Assembly (NCBI GenBank): GCA_034359265.1
Contig: CP136891.1
Span: forward strand, 86,322,001 to 86,386,000
From: Canna indica
Taxonomy: Eukaryota > Streptophyta > Magnoliopsida > Zingiberales > Cannaceae
Reading direction: 5' to 3'
DNA length: 64,000 nt
Made by a program: the position numbers and the translations under genes. Shown here piece by piece: positions 10,064 through 21,603 of the stretch. The notes beneath the pieces are model-generated. The model had not been told where the DNA came from, did not search any database, and saw only the letters and a list, made by a program, of their open reading frames with translations. The number at the start of each line of letters is the position of its first letter. The first letter of the stretch is position 1.

Positions 10064-10210
10064 TCAATTTGGGGCTCCGAAGCCCAGCAAAAGCACCGGC
10101 TCAGACACCACATCATACGCGGCAGCAGCTAGCGAAATCTGTTCTCCGACGTCGTCAAGGAAAAGTTGCCGAGCGCAGGAGTTGTTGACGCACAGCAGCA
10201 GGATCAGCAT
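10064..10210 (-). CDS. 48-residue putative secreted peptide precursor, unit 1 copy
   Basis: The minus-strand ORF starts at 10208-10210 and ends at TGA 10064-10066. The N-terminus MLILLLCVNNSCA looks like a short signal peptide; the remainder is RQLFLDDVGEQISLAAAAYD followed by VVSEPVLLLGFGAPN. No pre-peptide family was recognised (it lacks CLE, IDA, CEP, PSK, RGF and PIP C-terminal motifs). Coding is supported by a TATA box (10343-10351), a leader of suitable length and perfect conservation with unit 2 (24415-24561) while the flanks have drifted. A 20-codon upstream ORF overlaps its start codon. A frameshift joining the two ORFs is an alternative. Confidence 0.5.
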   Translation of the reverse strand: MLILLLCVNNSCARQLFLDDVGEQISLAAAAYDVVSEPVLLLGFGAPN

Positions 10211-10266
10211 ATATATTGAAGATGACGAAGACGACGATATATGCAGTAGAGTTTTGGATCAGCCAT
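10204..10266 (-). promoter_or_regulatory. Upstream ORF overlapping the start of the 48-residue peptide
   Basis: The first ATG after the TATA box (10264-10266) opens a 20-codon ORF (MADPKLYCIYRRLRHLQYIC) whose TGA overlaps the main start in the arrangement ATGCTGA. This termination-reinitiation geometry suggests translational control. Identical in unit 2. Confidence 0.5.
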
Positions 10267-10342
10267 TAATTAAATAGTCGATATAATTAAGTTAACTATA
10301 TATAAAAGGCGATGAAGAATAATTAAGGAAGAGGTGTGATTG

Positions 10343-10351
10343 CTTTTATAG
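10343..10351 (-). promoter_or_regulatory. TATA box of the 48-residue peptide gene, unit 1
   Basis: CTATAAAAG on the minus strand. The unit 2 equivalent at 24694-24702 reads CTGTAAAAG, so the core is damaged there. Confidence 0.55.
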
Positions 10352-10502
10352 GGAGGAGTTAATATAATTCAGCATGAGTGAGTACTGCGCACTGCATATA
10401 TAACTTGTGCATGTTCGAACGTATTAGGGTTGATTGAACAAGACATGCATACTCAAATTAAATGTTTTCTTAAATCTTCTTGCTAAAAAAATGTTTTTAG
10501 AA

Positions 10503-10510
10503 TCCAGATC
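10503..10510. repeat. 8-bp target duplication TCCAGATC of the hAT-like element
   Basis: TCCAGATC at 10503-10510 is repeated at 17397-17404. Unit 2 has a single TCCAGATC at the matching place (about 24863), giving an empty site. Eight-base duplications are typical of hAT elements. Confidence 0.93.
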
Positions 10511-10827
10511 TAGGGGTGACAATTTTATCCGCATCCGCCAACTAAAAACCGCATCTGCACTGTATCCGATTCATATCCGCAAGTAAAAACGGATATGGAT
10601 ACGGATACGGATCTAGAAAATCTATATCTGTGCGGATACGGATATGACTTCGTATCCGCACCGCTTATCCGCTTCATTTAAATTACTATTTTACCTATAC
10701 GTGTAATTAACATATATATAAGGGGATAAGGGCACAATGGTAAATTTATATCAAATATAAATTAAACATTTCTTTTCTTTGGCCTAACCCCTAAATCTCA
10801 TACGGTTCCTCCTATTTTCTCTACACG

Positions 10828-11140
10828 TTGCTCGCCTAGTCGCCCTCGCTTGCTGTAGTGCCGCTCGCTCACAGTCACCCTTATGTGCCGCTCGCCCACA
10901 GACGCCCTCATCTCGTCCGCGCTCGCCCCACAGTCGCCCTCGTTCGCCGCTCGCTCTGTCGCCCTCGTCCGCCGCTCGCTCAGTCGCCCTCGCCCGCCGC
11001 TCACCCTCAGTCACCCTCGCCCGTCGCTTGCCCACAGTCACTCTCGTCCACCGCTCGCCCACAGTCTCCCTCGTTCGCTGCTCGATTAGTCACCCTCGTC
11101 CGCCGCTCTCCCACAGTCGCCTACTCGCCTCTTTTCTGTA
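10828..11140. repeat. GC-rich minisatellite in the hAT-like element
   Basis: About a dozen imperfect repeats of roughly 25 bases around CAGTCGCCCTCGTCCGCCGC. They create long open frames on both strands (for example Arg-rich minus-strand and Pro/Ser/His-rich plus-strand) that are by-products of the repeat rather than genes. Confidence 0.8.
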
Positions 11141-11495
11141 CACGGTGAGCTCTTTTATCCTTCTTTTCCTTCATGTTTCCTTTCTTCTCCTTCTTCTCCA
11201 CAGTCGCCCAAATCTTTCCCTCTTATCAGCAGATCTATCGCCCAAATATAATCTCCACTGTGGCACAATCGCCCAAATTGATGCAGGATTGGAAGTGCAG
11301 CACAACACATGCAAGCCTGGGCTCTGCCTATTGATTCAATCCAATTGCAAGTGTTGGAGGATCATTACCTTATTTGATTATAATCCAATTTTGATTATAA
11401 TTACTCTGCCTATTGATTCAACACTTGCACGATTATAAATTGATGGTGGTTTATGTTGTATCAATAGAGTAATTACTAGCTATTTAGATGCCGGT

Positions 11496-12971
11496 ATGGA
11501 CGACTCTGGCGGCGACTCATCTCTCCCCCCGTTCCTCCTCCCGATCCTCCAGACGACTCTTCCCCTTCTCCTTCGCCAGCGCAGGCATCCCTCGTGCTTG
11601 CTTCGCCCTCTCTGCCATCGCCTCCTTCAGCGCCAGCCGCTTCGGATTTCAAGAAACCCCTTTCCTGGGTCCAAATCCTTAAGGGATCAAGCCCCTCCTC
11701 GCATAACTCAACATCGGAGACTACTCTCTCCAAGATCGAGTCCTCTACATCAGACATGATCACTTTTTCTCCGGAGCAAACATCTGAATGGCGACGTCCT
11801 TGGGAGAAGTCCCTGATTGGTAAGTTCATTAGTCGTCCCCCTCCTCTTGATACCATTAAACGTTGGGCTTTTCGATCTTGGGCGAAATATGGCTTGCAAT
11901 CGGTTCTGGATGTTGAAGATCAATGTTTTCTTTTCCGTTTTGATTCTCTCGAATATGCCAATATTAATTGTTCTTTCCAGCGGTCCTTGGACTCTCCGGG
12001 GAGACGTTCTACATCTCATTCCCTTGAAGCCCCTTTTTAGACCATGGCAAGAATCGTTTAAAACTACGCCGGTCTGGATCCGCCTTCAAGCTCTTCTGAT
12101 GGAGTTTTGGCATCCTACTTCGGTTGCTTTAATCGCCGGCCATTTCGGTAAATTTATTAAAATTGATGAGAGATCCTTTTGTTTTGAAAGAGGTAGATAT
12201 ATTAGGGTTTCCATTGAACTAGATCTTTCCCTTCCCGTTAAACAAGGTGTTTGGCTTTCAGGTGATGGTTTTAATTTTTTTTCAACAGGTCGTTTTTGAA
12301 AACATCCCGATTCTTTGTTTCCAGTGTGGTTTGGTTGGTCACTTGGAATCTTCTTGTTCGACTATTACTCGTGTTTCTTTTGTTTCTGATCCTTCGACAA
12401 GATCCAATGTTTTGAATGCTAAGTCAACTTCTTTTTCGGGCTCTGATGTTCCGATGCATGATGCCTTAAACTCTAAAACTTCGGTGGTTGATTCCATTCC
12501 TTCCTCTGAATCCCCTTGCCCGGACCCTTCATGTGGTCCGTGGGTTCAAGTTCAACGTCGGCCTTCGCGCCGGCGGAACCCTAGAAGCGCGATCAAATCC
12601 CCTGATCAGGATTCTGACCGTGCCCGGGTTGTTCAGAACACTGTTGAACCCATGCATCGTAAGAATCAGGTCCCGAGGGCGCCAGTCGATTCCAAATCAA
12701 AATCTATTTCTGCCGATCCCCCTTTCCCTCAGGACTCTCGGATCCCGACCCCCATTAAGTATCCCCCCCTACCCATACTGCTCCAAATATGTCTGCCTTC
12801 CCCTCTTTTAAGAAGACTCCATTGCCTCCTGCTAAACCTATGCTTTCCCCTCCCCCTCAGTCCCCTAAGTCTATTGAGACCTTAGCCTCAGAGCTCTCCA
12901 AAACTCTAGGCTCCACTTCCTTATCCCCCTACTGGAAGTGGTTTCTAGGGTTGAGCGTAGGAAAAAAGTGA
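11496..12971 (+). pseudogene. LINE-b ORF1 (DUF4283, CCHC zinc knuckle), frameshifted
   Basis: It begins MDDSGGDSSLPP at 11496, then shifts frame in a C-run near 11530 to continue as ASDFKKPLSWVQIL. The DUF4283 part (EWRRPWEKSLIGKF, KYGLQSVLDVEDQCFLFRF) needs another shift near 11960, and the CCHC knuckle CFQCGLVGHLESSC (about 12320) lies in a third frame. A Pro/Ser-rich tail ends at 12971. ORF1 proteins of this type bind LINE RNA. At least three frameshifts make it non-functional. Confidence 0.85.
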
Positions 12972-13136
12972 GGATCCCCAAAATCCCTATATATAAGATT
13001 CCTAATTCTGATGGCCTAATAAAACATAGAAAGTCTAAACTTTTGCCTGGCCAATCCTCTGTTTAATCCTCCTCCGCTATAGATGTCCCCTCCCCTTCAG
13101 GGGATCTTCTGTCCGATAATCTCTTTGCTTTATTAG

Positions 13137-16100
13137 ATGAAGATTCTAAATTGGAATGCTAGGGGTGCCTGGAGAAGGCTTGTGTGTGATTTCCTTATAG
13201 CACAAATTAAGAATTCCCATGTGAATATTATCACTATTCAAGAAACTCACTTAAATGAAATTTATGCTAATAAACTTGTTAATTCATTTGGTCGCTTTTG
13301 GAAGGCTGCCATCTAGCCAAGCAAATATTATGAATGCTAGAACTATTCTTATTGATACTCAAGCTGTTCATGTTATTTTACAATTTGATAATTGTGAACC
13401 CTTTCTTATGTCTTCAATATATGCTAGTACTAATCCTAATATCAGGGTTTATCTTTGGTCTTCTTTAATGGCTCATGATCTCACCTCTTACCCGTGGGTT
13501 TCTAGGTGACTTTAATTGTATTTTAAGTCGTGAGGATAAATGTGGAGGGCTGCCTTTTAAATTGCATAAGCATATTATTGATTTTAATGCTTTCATAAAT
13601 CATTGTGGCTTGTCTGATTTAGGTTTTAAAGGTTGCAAATATATATACTTGGACAAATAATAGGCAGGGTAATGCCAAAATCTGGATTAGACTTGATAGA
13701 ATTTTTGTAAATTCATCTTGGCTTCACTTTTTTGGTAATTCCTTTGTAGAACACTTACCTAGGATCACATCAGATCATAGGCCTTTACTACTTATTATTC
13801 CCTCCCAAAAGCAATTTAAAAATAATCTTTTTCGCTTTCAAAACTTTTGAATTGAGTATAGTGAATGCAAAGATGTCATCTTAAAGGCTTGGAATACTTC
13901 CAATGCTCATATGTTTGACTCTGTTATATCCTCCAATCTCAAAAGCACTAGATCTGCCCTATCTTATCAGAACAAACATAATGTAGGCAACCTAGAGAAC
14001 CTCCTTAGTGACATTAATGAAAAGATCAACCTGCTAGAATCCCTTGAGCTTCTCCCTGATGCTCCTAGTGACATTCATATTAATTTTAGATCCTTATACA
14101 ACATTCTAATGATGGAGATAAAAATACAACATTCTACCACCGTATGGTCACTATTAGAAGGCGTATAAATCTCACTAGCTCTATCCTAACCTCTAGCAAT
14201 GAAATTGTAAATGAGGACTCTCTTATCCTTAATGAATTTGTATCCCACTACTCCTCCTTATGGAACGTACTCTCTCCCTTATGCTCAGATTGATTCCTCC
14301 AATTGGCCTTCTCTCCCATACTCTTCCTCAAAGCTGTATGGAGTCTCTTACTAAGGATTTCTCAGATAATGAGATCAGATCTACTATTAATTCTCTTGGT
14401 AATGCGAAAAGTCCTGGTATAGATGGATTACTGTAGAATTCTACAAGCATTATTGGGATATAATCTCCTCCTCCCTCAAGCATGACTTAAACAACTTTTT
14501 ACATACCTCCTCTCTTCCTCCATCATGGAACCAAACCATGCTCACCTTCACTCCAAAAATTAAACACCCTAAGCTGGTTAAGGATTTTAGACCTATAGCC
14601 CTTTGCAACATCTCTTATCGCATCCTATCCAAGCTCTTAGCCAATAGAATTAGGCCTTATCTTCCTTTGCTTATTAGTAATGAGCAATCTGCCTTTATTA
14701 AAGGCAGAAATATCCAGGACAACATTCTTATTGTCCAAGATAGTTCACTCCTTCTATGACTCAAAAGGAAAAAATCCCTACATTATAATTAAAATTGACT
14801 TCGAGAAGGCATTTGACCTTCTTAGTAGGGATGTTATCCTTAAAGTCCTCAATCTATACAAATTTCCCTCTTCCTTTATCAATTGGATTAACTCTTGTAT
14901 CAGTTCTCCCACCTTTGCTTGTCTCATCAATTCTCATCTCTCCCACTTCTTCCCTTCCAACAGAGGTATTAGGCAAGGAGACCCTCTCTCTCCTTTTCTT
15001 TTTATCCTAGTTGCCCAAGCTTTAACTCAGCTCATCAAGCAAGCTGTTGAGCAGGGCACTTACTCTCCTTTTAAAATGAAGAATGACTTCTCTATATCTC
15101 ATCTCATGTTTGTAGATGACCTTATCCTAATCCTTAGGGCTAACAAGAAAAGTATTGCATACGTTAAGAGAATTTTCTCCTCCTATGAATCCCTCACCGG
15201 TTTGAGAATTAACCATTCTAAATCCAGTATTTACTTTCCCTCTCACACATCCAATGCTACTAAGTTGAGCATATGCAATTCATTAGGTATGAGGAAGGGT
15301 AGCTTCCCCTTCAAGTACCTTGGAGTAATGATATCCCCTAGAAGGCCTCCTCCAAAGACTCATGAGCATATTCTCACTTCAATTGACTCCAAGCTTTCTA
15401 ACGGGAAGGCCAGCCTCCTGTCTCAAGCAGGTAAGCTGGTATTAATTAAATCAGTTCTCAATTCCATCCCAACATATTCCTTATCAGTAACCTGGTTAAA
15501 TTCTAGTCTTATTGATAAGATTGAATCCAAAATTAGAATATTCCTTAGGAGGCATTCTTCTGATAAGAAGGCCTTACATTTAGTTAATTGGGAAACCCTT
15601 ACCTTACCCAAGGATAGGGGTGGCCTTGGCATTCAAGATCTTGACTCTAAAAGAATCTCTTTTCAAGCCAGCAAAATCCAAAAGTACCTTTCAAATCAAA
15701 ATTCCATATGGGTTAATCTGGTTAAAGCCAAGTATCCTCCAATTAATTCCTTTAACAGCTGCAAAAAATTCAAATGCTCTTATGCTTGGAAGCTTTTCAT
15801 GTTGGCTCTTAACATCCTGCATCTGGGATTTAAATCATGCATTGGTGATGGTAGCTCTACTTCTCTGTTGAATGGAAACTGGGTTTTAGACATGCCCCTG
15901 GCTATCAAGCCAACATACTTGAATATGAACCTGGTTAATCATATCACTGAGGTGCAACATCTATTTCAGGACCAGAAATGGTCCCCCTTTCTCGGATATT
16001 CTATGTGTGGAAAAACTTTGTGGGAAGCTATCACAAGCATACGGGTCCCTGTACAACCCAGTGATGACAAAGTGATATGGATGCCTGAAAACTGTGGAAT

Positions 16101-17028
16101 GGCTTCTTCTTATCAGCTTTTAGATTTCTAAAGTCTTCTATTGACTCTTCTTCTAGTTTAAAACTTAGCTGGAAATTGATTTGGAAACTTAGAACTACTC
16201 CCAAAGTTAAAATATTTATTTGGAAGCTCTTTCAGAACAAGCTCCCAACCAAAGCTTTTTTATTTTCATTAGGTATTTCCCCTAATGCTACTTGTTGCCT
16301 TTGTTTTGATGCTTTTGAAATATTAAAACATCTTTTTGTGGATTGCTCCTTTGCGAACAGTATCTGGCTTTCCCTTGGTCAGCATCTTAATGTTGACTTC
16401 AAATGTAGATTTGAATGGAATACAGATTCTTGGTTTTTGGAAAATGCTGGTTATAACTCTAATTTTGAAAACTATTATTTGATTTCAAATGTTCTTTGGT
16501 TCATTTGGTATTATAGAAATTCTATATATTAAGCATGGTGAAATGAAGCCTTCCTCTAGTAGGGTTGTGACCCAAATATTGGCTTTCACAAGCCAATTTA
16601 CAGATACTTACACTCCTGAGGGCACGTGGTACTTACACTCTTTGTCTTGTGATTGGTCTCCCCCTATTTTTCCCTGGCTGAAATTTAATTGTGATGGCTT
16701 ATATGATAAGGAAGGTGGAGCAGGAATCATCCTTCGAAATCATAAAGGCGAGTGTTCCCTTGCCTCTTGTTTATACTTTTATTCTATATTTGCTTTCTAC
16801 TCAGACGCTACTCCAATTTATCTTGCGCTATCTTATGCTCATGCTAGGCTCTTGGATTTCATCATTATAGAGTCGGATTGCCAGCAGCTTATTGATATCA
16901 TAAATAGCAACTCAGAGCATCCACCGAGTCTTGGAATTTTGTTTTCAGATATCAAAACTCTATTGTATTCATTTTCGCATATTGAGTTTTCTTATGTATC
17001 TAGAATTGTAAACAAAGTTGCCCACTAG
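13137..17028 (+). pseudogene. LINE-b ORF2 (endonuclease, reverse transcriptase, RNase H), broken
   Basis: It starts at ATG 13137 with KILNWNARGAWRR, the N-terminus of the apurinic-like endonuclease (IITIQETHL follows). Frameshifts and stops follow up to 14680, after which a 483-codon open frame covers most of the RT: IKIDFEKAFD, RGIRQGDPLSPFLF and the catalytic FVDD (a variant of YADD). Then comes the zinc-binding domain (CCLCFDAFEILKHLFVDCSF, about 16291) and the RNase H domain (WLKFNCDG, with IIESDCQQL), ending at a TAG where a Trp is expected (VAH-stop). Non-functional. Confidence 0.9.
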
Positions 17029-17396
17029 GCAGCAAACTTAGCTCGGGGCCGAAAATAGTCCATTTCTTGGATGTCTAATCGGCCTTCGGAGCTTGAGACG
17101 ATATTGTATCATAACTCTCTTGCAGTAGGCTAATAGCCTAATAAAGCTTTTTTTCCTTTGTAAAAAAAAATGTCGATATCAATAGAGATATTTATTGATT
17201 TTTAATTAAATATATTATTTTAATATTTTTTAAAAATACGGCGTGGATACGGATGCGGTGAGGATATCCATATTTGAAGCGGTTCGGATATGGATATTCA
17301 TATTCATATCCGTAGTGGATACGGTGCGGATATGGGGTGCGGTGTGGATGCGGATAATGCAGTATCCGCACCGTATCCGATCCGTTGCCAGCCCTA

Positions 17397-19690
17397 TCCA
17401 GATCTAATAAAATTAAGATATATATATACACAATTAATTTTCATGCATTAATTTTGCATTCATCTTTGTGGGATGTTGGCAACTCTTGGCTGTCCCAAAA
17501 AATATTTTTTGAAATAAATTGAGTTTATAATATAGTCATGATCATTACAAATTAAGCGTACACAAACATAAGACTATATGCATAAATCACATTATAAAAT
17601 GTACACATAGACATGAAAACATAAATATACAATACTACAACTAAGAATGGGATCATGATTCATTGGCAACATATTCAAATGTCATGATTCATTGACAACA
17701 TACTCAAATGTCTCGCCACTATACTACTGGATCAACACTGTCCAAAAAAATATTATTACTTGAACCAATTAACTAATTTCATAAAAAAATCATTAATTGG
17801 ACCATGTATATATGTTGCGGGAGTCGGACAAAACTTGTATAATGCATGCACATTACAATAGTTTTGTGAATCATTAGAGATATATTTATTTTTTATTACT
17901 ATAAAAATTTAATGAAAAAATTGGCATCGTATCTAATTAAAAAATTGGTACCAATACGCTTGACTAAATATGAATTAGACGATTTAAAAGGGAATAAATT
18001 ATTGTTATATCGGTGACATAATTCCAATGCCAACCAATGGCGCCAGAACGTAAAAAGATGGAAAAATTATAATGATTGACATACCGGCGCCTGAAGTAGA
18101 ATCCATTAATTTGAGGAATTCAAAGGTGGCGGTATGAATTTCACCTCGAATTCCTCTGCGATGGGCGAAATTCAATGTGCGGCGGCATTTAAATTGAATT
18201 CCTCGACTCCTTGTGTAATCCAATTCGTTATATATATATATATGTTGCATGCTGGCGCCATATATATCTAGCGCCGGCATGCAACATATCTTGATTTTTT
18301 TTAAATTATATATGTTGCATACTGGCAGGGCCGGCCCATCCACTAGGTCAAAAAGGCTGCCTTAGGCCCCCAAAAATTATAGGTCTCCAAGTACTTAAGC
18401 TCATTGTTGAATATTATATTTATTTTATTATAAATCAAGACCTCGATTAAATCATTTAATCCTTTATAATCATCTTTCTCTCTCATTTTCATTAATTAGT
18501 GTCCACTATTACTTTATCAATTTCCCACTTTCCTATAATTTTTCTCGATCAACATAATTTTTTTTCTCACTTTTTCATAATATCTCATTATTCCCCCTAT
18601 CAACTAAAAATCAATCCTAATTAATTCGATCCCTTGATTAATTTTATCAAACAAAATTATCTTGACTAATTAAACATTAAGCCCCAATTAAAGCTGATTA
18701 GTCATAACAAACACATGCACACATCTTCTTGTCAAATAAATTAAATAGGCATTTGAATTTTGACATATTGTTACTTTCATCAATTGACAAAAGAAAAAAA
18801 AGATCAATATATTAGCAATTATACATGCAAATATTAAATTAAGGGACAATGCTCATGTCACCTTCAATTAAGACCAACAGTCCAGAGGCGACCCCCTCGA
18901 TTAGGCTCTAAATGTCTCATCTTAAGATTTCGTCTTATGCCATAATATCTCTTGGGCTGCCCTTGCATACCGACGTCATATCTAGCATCGATAAACAACA
19001 TATATTTACTTCTTTAAAAATAAACCTACATACTGGCACTATACATGGCACATGTATGTTAAGAACAATAGTCTGCTTCTCGAATGTGTTTAAAAGTGCC
19101 AATATTCAATAGATGAGTGGCGTCGATTATTGTATAGTTTTTTTACAATGCAAGTAAAAAATTTAATAGTGAATAAATTAGGATACATGTGCCAATAGCG
19201 TGCCGATATTCATCTATTTTAATTTTTACATCTAATATCGACACCAACAACAGAGGTGCTGGCATAAAAAAGGCCGGTTTGATTAATTTTTTCCAAAAAG
19301 GTCATTCTTTATTTTTTAAAAAAGTTTATTATAAAATACTCATATTATATGTACCCAATTTTTAGGTATATATATATATATAATAAAATAAATACATCTA
19401 AAGTGAGTAATAAAGAAATAAAAATATCTTATCTGTAATAAAAATAAATATACGGTGTCTATCGCGCAAGTTTTGTTGGTTAGTATACCAGCGAGTGGTG
19501 TACATGTACATTTTCTTTCTGAAATACGAATAAACCATTGTTTTGCAAAAAGAATAGAAAGAGAGGACGACACGTGTAGAGCCGCATGTCGCTCAAAGAC
19601 TTTGCGTGTCACATGTTGGCTACTCATACAATTTATCACATGTCACATGATGACCGATTCACATAACACGTGTACTCGGCCACGAGCCAA
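17397..19690. other. Non-coding 3' part of unit 1
   Basis: No convincing gene. It contains a short hairpin (18241-18288), GGCGCC-containing repeats (18040-18340), a stretch GGGCCGGCCC ... CTTAGGCCCCC at 18325-18370 that looks like a hAT MITE end, and an AT-rich remainder. Its counterpart in unit 2 is split at 25051-30020 by LINE-c and at 30920-33507 by LINE-d. Confidence 0.5.
18241..18288. repeat. Short hairpin with 18-bp stem
   Basis: TATGTTGCATGCTGGCGC (18241-18258) pairs with GCGCCGGCATGCAACATA (18271-18288) with one mismatch and a 12-base AT-rich loop. The unit 2 copy (about 30652-30704) has more mismatches. The stem is shorter than a plant microRNA precursor. Confidence 0.7.
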
Positions 19691-19851
19691 TTTATGTGAT
19701 AGTTGAGATGTATTTATGGACGAGGAAAAAAAAATCAAAAATTTAATTAACCGAAAAATCTGTGTACTCGGTTACTGTCCATGCTCACCCCGCTAGTTGT
19801 ATTCATTTAAATGCATATTTTAATAATATCTTTAATTTGTGTTAGAGCTGG

Positions 19852-20650
19852 CAATATATATATGGCCTAACCCGATAGCCCGAAAAAAAATAGGGTTCGG
19901 GTCGATCTTTATCGTGCTCGGGCCGTTATCAAGCCAGCTCGATAAGGCCCGAAAAACTATTGGGCCGAGTCGAGCTAGGCAGTGTTGACCCGAACTGATA
20001 GCTCGATAAGAATTTTTTTCTAAAAATATTAGATATCAGTCTCGAATCTGCCCGATAGCCCTTCACGTTTGTCTGAAGGCTTTATTTTGTCCCTTAGGTT
20101 TTTTTGGAGCACAAATGCCCCTATTGTAATGAAAAAATGGTGCAAAATTTCTCATCTTTGAAACGTTAACGGTGTTGTCGTCACATCTGACGTCCCAAAT
20201 TTGACTAAAATGCTCTCCACATCAGCGTGAGACCCACATACTACTAACTCATCATCCCGTCGACGTCGTTACCCATCTTTCTCGCCTCGCCTACCACGTC
20301 ACCGGCGCGCAAAGGGCATGGCAACATGGTCATAGACCGGTGCGAGGAGGAGATGAAGACGTGGTTGACGGGTGACCATGTCACGGTGCCCTTTGCGCAC
20401 CGAGAAAGATAGGTAGCGACATCGGCGAGACGGTGAGTTAGTAGGATGTGGATCCCACATTGACGTGAAGGATATTTTAATTAGTCAAAATTCGACACGT
20501 CGGATGTGACGATAGCATCGTTAACGGGACATGGACAACATTTCAAAAACGAAGTTTTTTTGCACCATTTTTCGTTACTGTAGGGATATTTGTGCTCCAA
20601 AAAAATCTAAGAGACAAAATAGCACCTCTAGACAAATATGAGAGGTAAAA
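19852..20650. mobile_element. hAT-like MITE fragment plus foldback element, unit 2 copy
   Basis: Same arrangement as 5500-6295: the CCCGATAGC-rich fragment, then the element with long inverted repeats from about 20058. Shared structure shows both insertions predate the unit duplication. Confidence 0.6.
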
Positions 20651-21147
20651 TAGTATTGTGATATATGACGTGTCGGGTGATTGTATTAGTGTACGTCACA
20701 TGACACATCAACTTTGTTAACAGATTCCTGATGTCGTTCCAACGCCAGAGTCAATGTAGTAATAATTTTTGAAACTTTTTAATAATTTTGAGTTAAAAAA
20801 ACATGAATAAATAAGCTCTTTCTACTTAAACTCGAGAGGCAAATTAATTAGTACATGTGTTATATATACACACCAGCACATGCACTAAATTCATCGAACA
20901 AAACGCCAATATAATTCACGAAACAAAGCCACTCGAGCATGCAAGAAAAGCAAGCTCAAGCAGTACAAACTAGACGTACATGATACAGTACGTATAATAC
21001 ATATCGTACTTATAACTAGTGACTCCTATATGCTTGCTGTATAAATTGACACAGAATTCCTCATAGAACAACAACTAATTCAAATTAGCAAATGCAATCC
21101 GATAGAGTATGTATATAGAGCCGGTACTAAATTGCTCCATGGCCTTG
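20651..21147. other. Downstream region of the proline-rich gene, unit 2
   Basis: Nearly identical to 6296-6802; no gene seen. Confidence 0.5.
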
Positions 21148-21486
21148 TCATGGTGCTGCAGCAGGTGGTGGGGTAAGGAAGGGAATGCTTGGGATAGAAG
21201 GCATTGGAGGCAACGTGACCTTGGGTATGCTGGGAATTATATTCCCAGGTAGTGGCGGCGCCGCCAGTGGTACCACCGGCATCGGCGGCACGGTCAGCTT
21301 TGGAATAGCAGGCACCGTTGGCATCGGCATCACTGGGATCGTCGGGACTGCAGGTGGCGCTGCTGCTGCTGCTGTGTCCAGGAGATGGCGAGCAGCAAAG
21401 CTGGTGCCGATGTGGCTGGAGAAGAAGAGGACTACTGCAAGAATGGCCGAGGTAAACTTGACGAAACCAGTGCACTCGGAAGCCAT
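21148..21486 (-). CDS. Secreted proline-rich (PELPK-like) cell-wall protein, unit 2 copy
   Basis: A 112-residue protein with the same signal peptide and Pro-repeat body as the unit 1 copy (6803-7141). The only difference I find is Arg instead of Pro directly after the FAA of the signal peptide (CGC versus CCC), near the probable cleavage site and so perhaps affecting processing. The TATA box at 21596-21603 is intact. Both copies being open with near-identical sequence points to a recent duplication or purifying selection. Confidence 0.75.
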   Translation of the reverse strand: MASECTGFVKFTSAILAVVLFFSSHIGTSFAARHLLDTAAAAAPPAVPTIPVMPMPTVPAIPKLTVPPMPVVPLAAPPLPGNIIPSIPKVTLPPMPSIPSIPFLTPPPAAAP

Positions 21487-21603
21487 GCCTTTGTTGAATG
21501 ATGATCGAGGAATATTGTTCTTGGAGGGATCGAAGGTATAAATATGGCTGAGATTGGTTTTGATGTACGTGGGCTGAGCTAAATGCTGTGGTATATATTT
21601 ATA

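Larger units (their letters stand above)
11470..17170 (+). mobile_element. LINE-b, full-length but decayed, with RNase H
   Basis: The element runs from just after TGTTGTATCAATAGAG to an A9 tail at 17162-17170, followed by TGTCGATATCAATAGAG, an imperfect duplication of 15-17 bases. It has ORF1 (DUF4283 and zinc knuckle) and ORF2 (endonuclease, RT, zinc-binding domain, RNase H). Both ORFs are broken. It is the reference for LINE-a, which is a 5'-missing relative at the window start. Confidence 0.92.
10511..17396. mobile_element. hAT-like non-autonomous element containing LINE-b
   Basis: Termini TAGGGGTGACAATTTTATCC and the complement of ...GGATCGGATCCG-like repeats ending TTGCCAGCCCTA, with an 8-bp duplication and an empty site in unit 2. 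Both ends are rich in GGATACGGATATGGATACGG-type repeats. Without LINE-b the element is about 1.2 kb and has no transposase, so it is a deletion derivative or MITE-like member. Confidence 0.9.
4672..19690. repeat. Tandem array unit 1 (about 8 kb plus insertions)
   Basis: Unit 1 begins with TTTATGTGATAGTTGAG (4672), which recurs at 19691 and at 34690. After subtracting the hAT-like insertion (10511-17396) its content is collinear with unit 2. It carries three small minus-strand genes. Genic parts of units 1 and 2 are almost identical, so the duplication is recent compared with the older LINE copies around it. Confidence 0.9.

Noticed and set aside
10784..11148. Several overlapping open frames on both strands, Arg/Gly- or Pro/Ser/His-rich
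   Set aside because: They are produced by the 25-base GC-rich minisatellite; no promoter, no family, and frames open on both strands at once.
18241..18288. Possible microRNA precursor
   Set aside because: The 18-bp stem with a 12-base loop is too short for a plant microRNA foldback and the second copy is more mismatched.
18005..18343. 112-codon minus-strand ORF in the unit 1 tail (90 codons in unit 2)
   Set aside because: It spans the hairpin and repeat region; the two unit copies differ by indels that change the ORF, so it is not conserved as protein.
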